DNA from: Xanthocytophaga flava
GTDB lineage: Bacteria; Bacteroidota; Bacteroidia; Cytophagales; 172606-1
Direction: 5' to 3'
DNA length: 64,000 nucleotides
NCBI GenBank assembly: GCA_030068525.1
Contig: JASJOS010000003.1
Coordinates: 496,001 to 560,000 of the forward strand
Below, one piece after another: positions 61,190 to 64,000 of the stretch (position 1 is the first letter of the stretch; every line of letters begins with the position of its first letter). The notes under the pieces are model-generated. The model had not been told where the DNA came from. It searched no databases and saw nothing but the letters and a program-made list of their open reading frames with translations. A program made the position numbers and the translations under genes.

Positions 61190-61942
61190 TTATTTGCGAT
61201 TTACAATGGTAGCTGAGGCCTGGGCAGTAGGCAATATTATGATGTCGGCTAATACTACATGCGATGGACGGGATAATACAAACGCAATAGTATCTGCAAT
61301 GTCTTCAGCGGTCAAAGGATCTATACCTTTATATACATTTTTAGCTCTTTCCTCATCTCCTTTAAAGCGTACAACAGAAAACTCTGTTTCAACTAAGCCT
61401 GGATGAATACCTGTTACTTTGATTCCATGAGGATTCAAATCCATTCGCATACCATCTGTAATAGCTTGTACTGCAGCTTTAGAGGCACAGTAAACATTCC
61501 CATTAGGATATGTTTCTTTCCCTGCGATAGAGCCTATATTAATCACATGTCCACTCTGACGTGCAATCATAGCAGGTAGAATATTTCGGGAAACATACAA
61601 CAGGCCTTTTACATTAATATCTAACATAGCATCCCAATCCCTGATATTTCCATCCTGAATAGGAGATAAACCATGGGCATTCCCGGCATTGTTAATCAGG
61701 TAATCGATTGCCTGCCACTCTTCTGGTAATGAATTTAATGCACTTTCAACTGCTTGTTGCTCACTTATGTCAAATGAAAGAATATGTACCTTGATCTTTT
61801 TTTCCAAAAGTGTCTTTAGTTCTTCCAGGCGCTCTGTCCGTCTTCCACATAGAATCAAATTAATACCATCCTGAGCCAGACGAATGGCAACAGCCCGCCC
61901 AATACCAGAGGTAGCTCCTGTAATTAATGCTATTTTATTCAT
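61190..61942 (-). CDS. SDR-family NAD(P)-dependent oxidoreductase (YdfG-like)
   Basis: A 250-residue classical short-chain dehydrogenase. The cofactor motif is TGATSGIG (8-15). An Arg-rich NADP-type loop follows, CGRRTERLEELK (about 32-43). YLINNAGNAHGLSPIQDG is at about 84-101, INIGSIAGKETYPNGNVYCA with the catalytic Ser and Tyr at about 136-155, then SKAA with the Lys, and GLVETEFSVVRFKGD (about 183-197). It resembles YdfG/serine 3-dehydrogenase and 3-hydroxy acid dehydrogenases. The substrate is unknown. It converges on the MarR gene with a hairpin between, so it is not in that operon. Confidence 0.92.
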   Translation of the reverse strand: MNKIALITGATSGIGRAVAIRLAQDGINLILCGRRTERLEELKTLLEKKIKVHILSFDISEQQAVESALNSLPEEWQAIDYLINNAGNAHGLSPIQDGNIRDWDAMLDINVKGLLYVSRNILPAMIARQSGHVINIGSIAGKETYPNGNVYCASKAAVQAITDGMRMDLNPHGIKVTGIHPGLVETEFSVVRFKGDEERAKNVYKGIDPLTAEDIADTIAFVLSRPSHVVLADIIILPTAQASATIVNRK

Positions 61943-62164
61943 CGATCTAATTAGAAATTAAAGGTGATTCAAAGATTATTGACCAAAAATTTTGTTTTTC
62001 GGTTCCTGCAAAGATATTTGTAAAAGGCAGGTTTCCACCTCTCAGAAAGTATTATTTTGGTAATAACCTTAATAATGTACTATTCTGAAATCAAATCGTA
62101 AAGCATTCTTTTTCCTTCAGAATATAGCTTACTATTCATACTTATATAAATTATATTACCATAA

Positions 62165-63223
62165 ATGGATATAAATGCAATTGTACTTACAAATGGGCAG
62201 CTCGGACAAGCACGAGCAAAAACAGCTCATGGGTTAATTCGAGGAACTTCCCGCTATAAGATTATTGGTGTTATAGATGAGAATTCCGCAGGTAAAGATG
62301 CAGGTGAGGTTGTAGATGGGCAGAATAGAAATATACCAGTGTTCGCATCCTTAAATGACGCAATCACACAACTGCCTGCTATTCATTATTGTCTGATTGG
62401 AGTTGCAACCAAGGGAGGGATATTACCATCTGAAATTAAATCTATAGTAGCAAGTGTTTTGCAACATGGTATTTCTGTAGTAAATGGCTTGCATGAATTT
62501 CTGAATGACATGCCGGACATGGTACAACTGGCTAAAGAAAATGATGTGCAACTTATAGATGTACGCCGCCCCAAACCCCGTCATGAACTACATTTCTGGA
62601 CAGGTCAGATTCGTACAGTTACTTGTCCCCGTGTAGCTGTATTAGGAACAGATTGTAATATGGGTAAACGCACCACAGCCCGATTCCTTACAGAAGCCTG
62701 CAGAGAAGCAGGTTGGAAAGCAGAAATGATCTATACAGGGCAAACTGGCTGGATGCAGGGAGGTAAATATGGATTTGTTTTTGATAGTACACCCAACGAC
62801 TTTGTCTCAGGAGAAGTAGAACATGCCATTGTAAGTTGTTTTGAGCAGGAGAAGCCGGATGTGATGTTTATCGAGGGTCAATCTGCATTACGTAATCCCA
62901 GTGGACCTTGCGGAGCTGAATTTTTATTGTCTGGAGAAGCTCGTTATGTGGTCTTACAACATGCTCCAGCCCGCAAATATTTTGATGATAATGAAGTACT
63001 AGCCTCTCATATTCCTCCTGTTAGTTCAGAAATTGAGTTAATCCAGAAGTTTTATGGAGCTACAGTCTTAGCCGTTACCCTTAATACACAAGGCTTAACA
63101 CCTGAGCAATCCCGATCCTATCAGCAACAATATACAGCTGAACTTGGACTTCCTGTTATCTTGCCTCTTGAAGATGGTGTAAGTCAGATAGTAAAGCTTC
63201 TTGAAAATATAATTAAAAGGTAA
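62165..63223 (+). CDS. DUF1611 P-loop protein (DgcN-like)
   Basis: A 352-residue protein of the DUF1611 family. The N-terminal Rossmann-like part has DINAIVLTNGQLGQARAKTA and YKIIGVIDENSAGKDAGEVV, then IPVFASLNDAITQLP. DVRRPKPRHELHFW links to the P-loop ATP-binding half, VAVLGTDCNMGKRTTARFLT (Walker A at 161-170). IYTGQTGWMQGGKYGFVFDS and EKPDVMFIEGQSALRNPSGP follow. Family members are coupled to dipeptide epimerase or DgcA-like enzymes in D-amino-acid and D-glutamate metabolism; such a partner is not next to this gene. It acts in the cytoplasm. The substrate is unknown. Confidence 0.9.
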   Translation: MDINAIVLTNGQLGQARAKTAHGLIRGTSRYKIIGVIDENSAGKDAGEVVDGQNRNIPVFASLNDAITQLPAIHYCLIGVATKGGILPSEIKSIVASVLQHGISVVNGLHEFLNDMPDMVQLAKENDVQLIDVRRPKPRHELHFWTGQIRTVTCPRVAVLGTDCNMGKRTTARFLTEACREAGWKAEMIYTGQTGWMQGGKYGFVFDSTPNDFVSGEVEHAIVSCFEQEKPDVMFIEGQSALRNPSGPCGAEFLLSGEARYVVLQHAPARKYFDDNEVLASHIPPVSSEIELIQKFYGATVLAVTLNTQGLTPEQSRSYQQQYTAELGLPVILPLEDGVSQIVKLLENIIKR

Positions 63224-63257
63224 AAATGAGGCTGACTAATAGGTCAGCCTCATTTTT
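63222..63257. terminator. Terminator overlapping both convergent stop codons
   Basis: Perfect 15-base arms AAAAATGAGGCTGAC (63222-63236) and GTCAGCCTCATTTTT (63243-63257) surround TAATAG. The left arm overlaps the DUF1611 stop codon, and the right arm overlaps the stop of the membrane protein gene. Confidence 0.88.
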
Positions 63258-64000
63258 ATTTATGACTAAATTGCCCCACATAAATCCCTTTTGCCTTATA
63301 GTATTGAAGCTGATTAAAGTTTTCTTTAAAAAAATGCAAAAACTGATCTTTGTGATTGGCTCCAACATCCTCACTAAGATCGCCTGCCACAATCACCCAA
63401 AACTTCTTTCCAGATGATTTTGTATATATATCATCTAATACTGCTTTTTGCCCCACCTGATTATTTAACTCGTCACCATTCCATAACATTGCATAAGGCC
63501 AGTTCAGATGGTATACCTTGTTATAATACTGAAAAGAGTAGGCAACTCCATTTATAAAGATAAACTCATCATTTTTTTTGTGTTCAGACAAATACCTAAT
63601 TCCCTTCTTAATTTCTCTTCTTTTCCAACCACCAAATTGTTCTTCCTGTATAATATCTTTCACTGAAGTAAATACTGGAGGAATTACCAACCAAACAATA
63701 ACAATGAGCACAATAGGTCTGGAATATAATGAAAACTTATTATAAAATTGTTCCACTCCACAACAAATCAAAATCAGAAAGTTAGGAACCAGAAACACTA
63801 AAAATCGCTCTGTAAATGGATACCTGTGAACTCCGGAAGCGATTAAAGCAATTAAAACAGGTAGTATAAATAATCCCAGTTTTTCTTTTTCCTTCTTAAA
63901 GTAATGGCAGGTTCCCCAAACCATAAATAGCAATCCTAAAAATGAAAATAGTAAAGGATATGGAAACCATGATTCCAAAAAAGTCCAGTTAAGGTTAAGG
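63256..64000 (-). CDS. Polytopic membrane protein, C-terminal part (GT39/GtrII-like), runs off window
   Basis: An open frame continues to the right edge with no in-frame stop. About 248 residues of the C-terminal part are visible. Five or more hydrophobic segments occur first (YPLLFSFLGLLFMVWGTCHY, LGLFILPVLIALIASGVHRY, FLVFLVPNFLILICCGVEQF, RPIVLIVIVWLVIPPVFTSV). A soluble C-terminal domain of about 130 residues follows, with DEFIFINGVAYSFQYYNKVY and KKFWVIVAGDLSEDVG. This is the layout of GT39/ArnT-type glycosyltransferases with an extracytoplasmic tail, including PFTERFLVFLVP-like turns. The catalytic first loop lies outside the window, so the family is a best guess. The true start is not visible. 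Confidence 0.7.
   Translation of the reverse strand, partial: LNLNWTFLESWFPYPLLFSFLGLLFMVWGTCHYFKKEKEKLGLFILPVLIALIASGVHRYPFTERFLVFLVPNFLILICCGVEQFYNKFSLYSRPIVLIVIVWLVIPPVFTSVKDIIQEEQFGGWKRREIKKGIRYLSEHKKNDEFIFINGVAYSFQYYNKVYHLNWPYAMLWNGDELNNQVGQKAVLDDIYTKSSGKKFWVIVAGDLSEDVGANHKDQFLHFFKENFNQLQYYKAKGIYVGQFSHK

Overview
The window looks like chromosomal DNA from a member of the Bacteroidota, most likely the Cytophagales; I cannot name the genus from sequence alone. The evidence is the low GC, the Bacteroidota-type promoters (TTG/TTTG near -33 and TAnnTTTG near -7, seen before the E2, YceI and MarR genes and the efflux operon), and typical families: a two-component propeller sensor, a CarboxypepD-type TonB receptor, DUF5916, a DUF5117-like metalloprotease, a PorV/PorQ-like barrel and LytS/LytTR pairs. 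No phage, insertion sequence, CRISPR array or rRNA was seen. The gene content is mostly core metabolism and envelope functions. The accessory signal lies mainly between genes.

Layout. 1-4.1 kb: edge of a propeller sensor kinase, then an overlapping pair of exported outer-membrane proteins, one with helix-hairpin-helix units. 4.2-4.7 kb: a dispersed repeat and a nested palindromic element. 4.8-11 kb: nitroreductase, pyruvate dehydrogenase E2, HslV, a small membrane protein, a small conserved protein and LysA. 11-16 kb: secreted L-type lectin, a NADAR-domain protein, a membrane GAF protein and a thioredoxin-like protein. 16.2-19.5 kb: an AddA/RecB-like helicase whose nuclease motif appears lost. 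19.6-30.7 kb: aminotransferase, Tat-exported TIM-barrel protein, DUF5916 barrel, secreted metalloprotease, UspA, beta-CASP nuclease and a ComA-like phosphosulfolactate synthase.

30.8-39.1 kb is one long leftward run. It contains the core of an exopolysaccharide system: glycosyltransferase, RfbC, Wza-like lipoprotein, Wzc-like tyrosine kinase, CpsB-like phosphatase and an epimerase, followed by a TPR protein. The outer-membrane exporter, kinase and phosphatase form the usual phosphorylation-controlled export machine. No flippase or polymerase is in view. 39.3-44 kb: HflX, tRNA-Arg(CCT), an organophosphate-type MFS permease, an alkyltransferase-like protein, RsmE and a DUF4159 protein. 44.3-52 kb: secreted cysteine-amidase-like protein, a LytTR two-component pair, an NmrA-type pseudogene, a TonB receptor and an SGLT-type symporter. 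52-56 kb: small proteins, YceI, polyprenyl synthase, a GNAT enzyme and an orphan acyl carrier protein.

56.3-61.1 kb is a tripartite drug-efflux operon (HlyD, DHA2 permease, TolC) facing a MarR regulator. The shared intergenic region holds TTGACT/AGTCAA palindromes lying over or beside both promoters, which gives a coherent autoregulated repressor circuit. 61.2-64 kb: an SDR oxidoreductase, a DUF1611 P-loop protein and the C-terminal end of a polytopic membrane protein that runs off the window. The items most worth a second look are the modular intergenic repeat family (four sites), the nested palindromic element at about 4.46-4.71 kb, the helicase with a degenerate nuclease motif, the exported helix-hairpin-helix protein, and the MarR operator layout.
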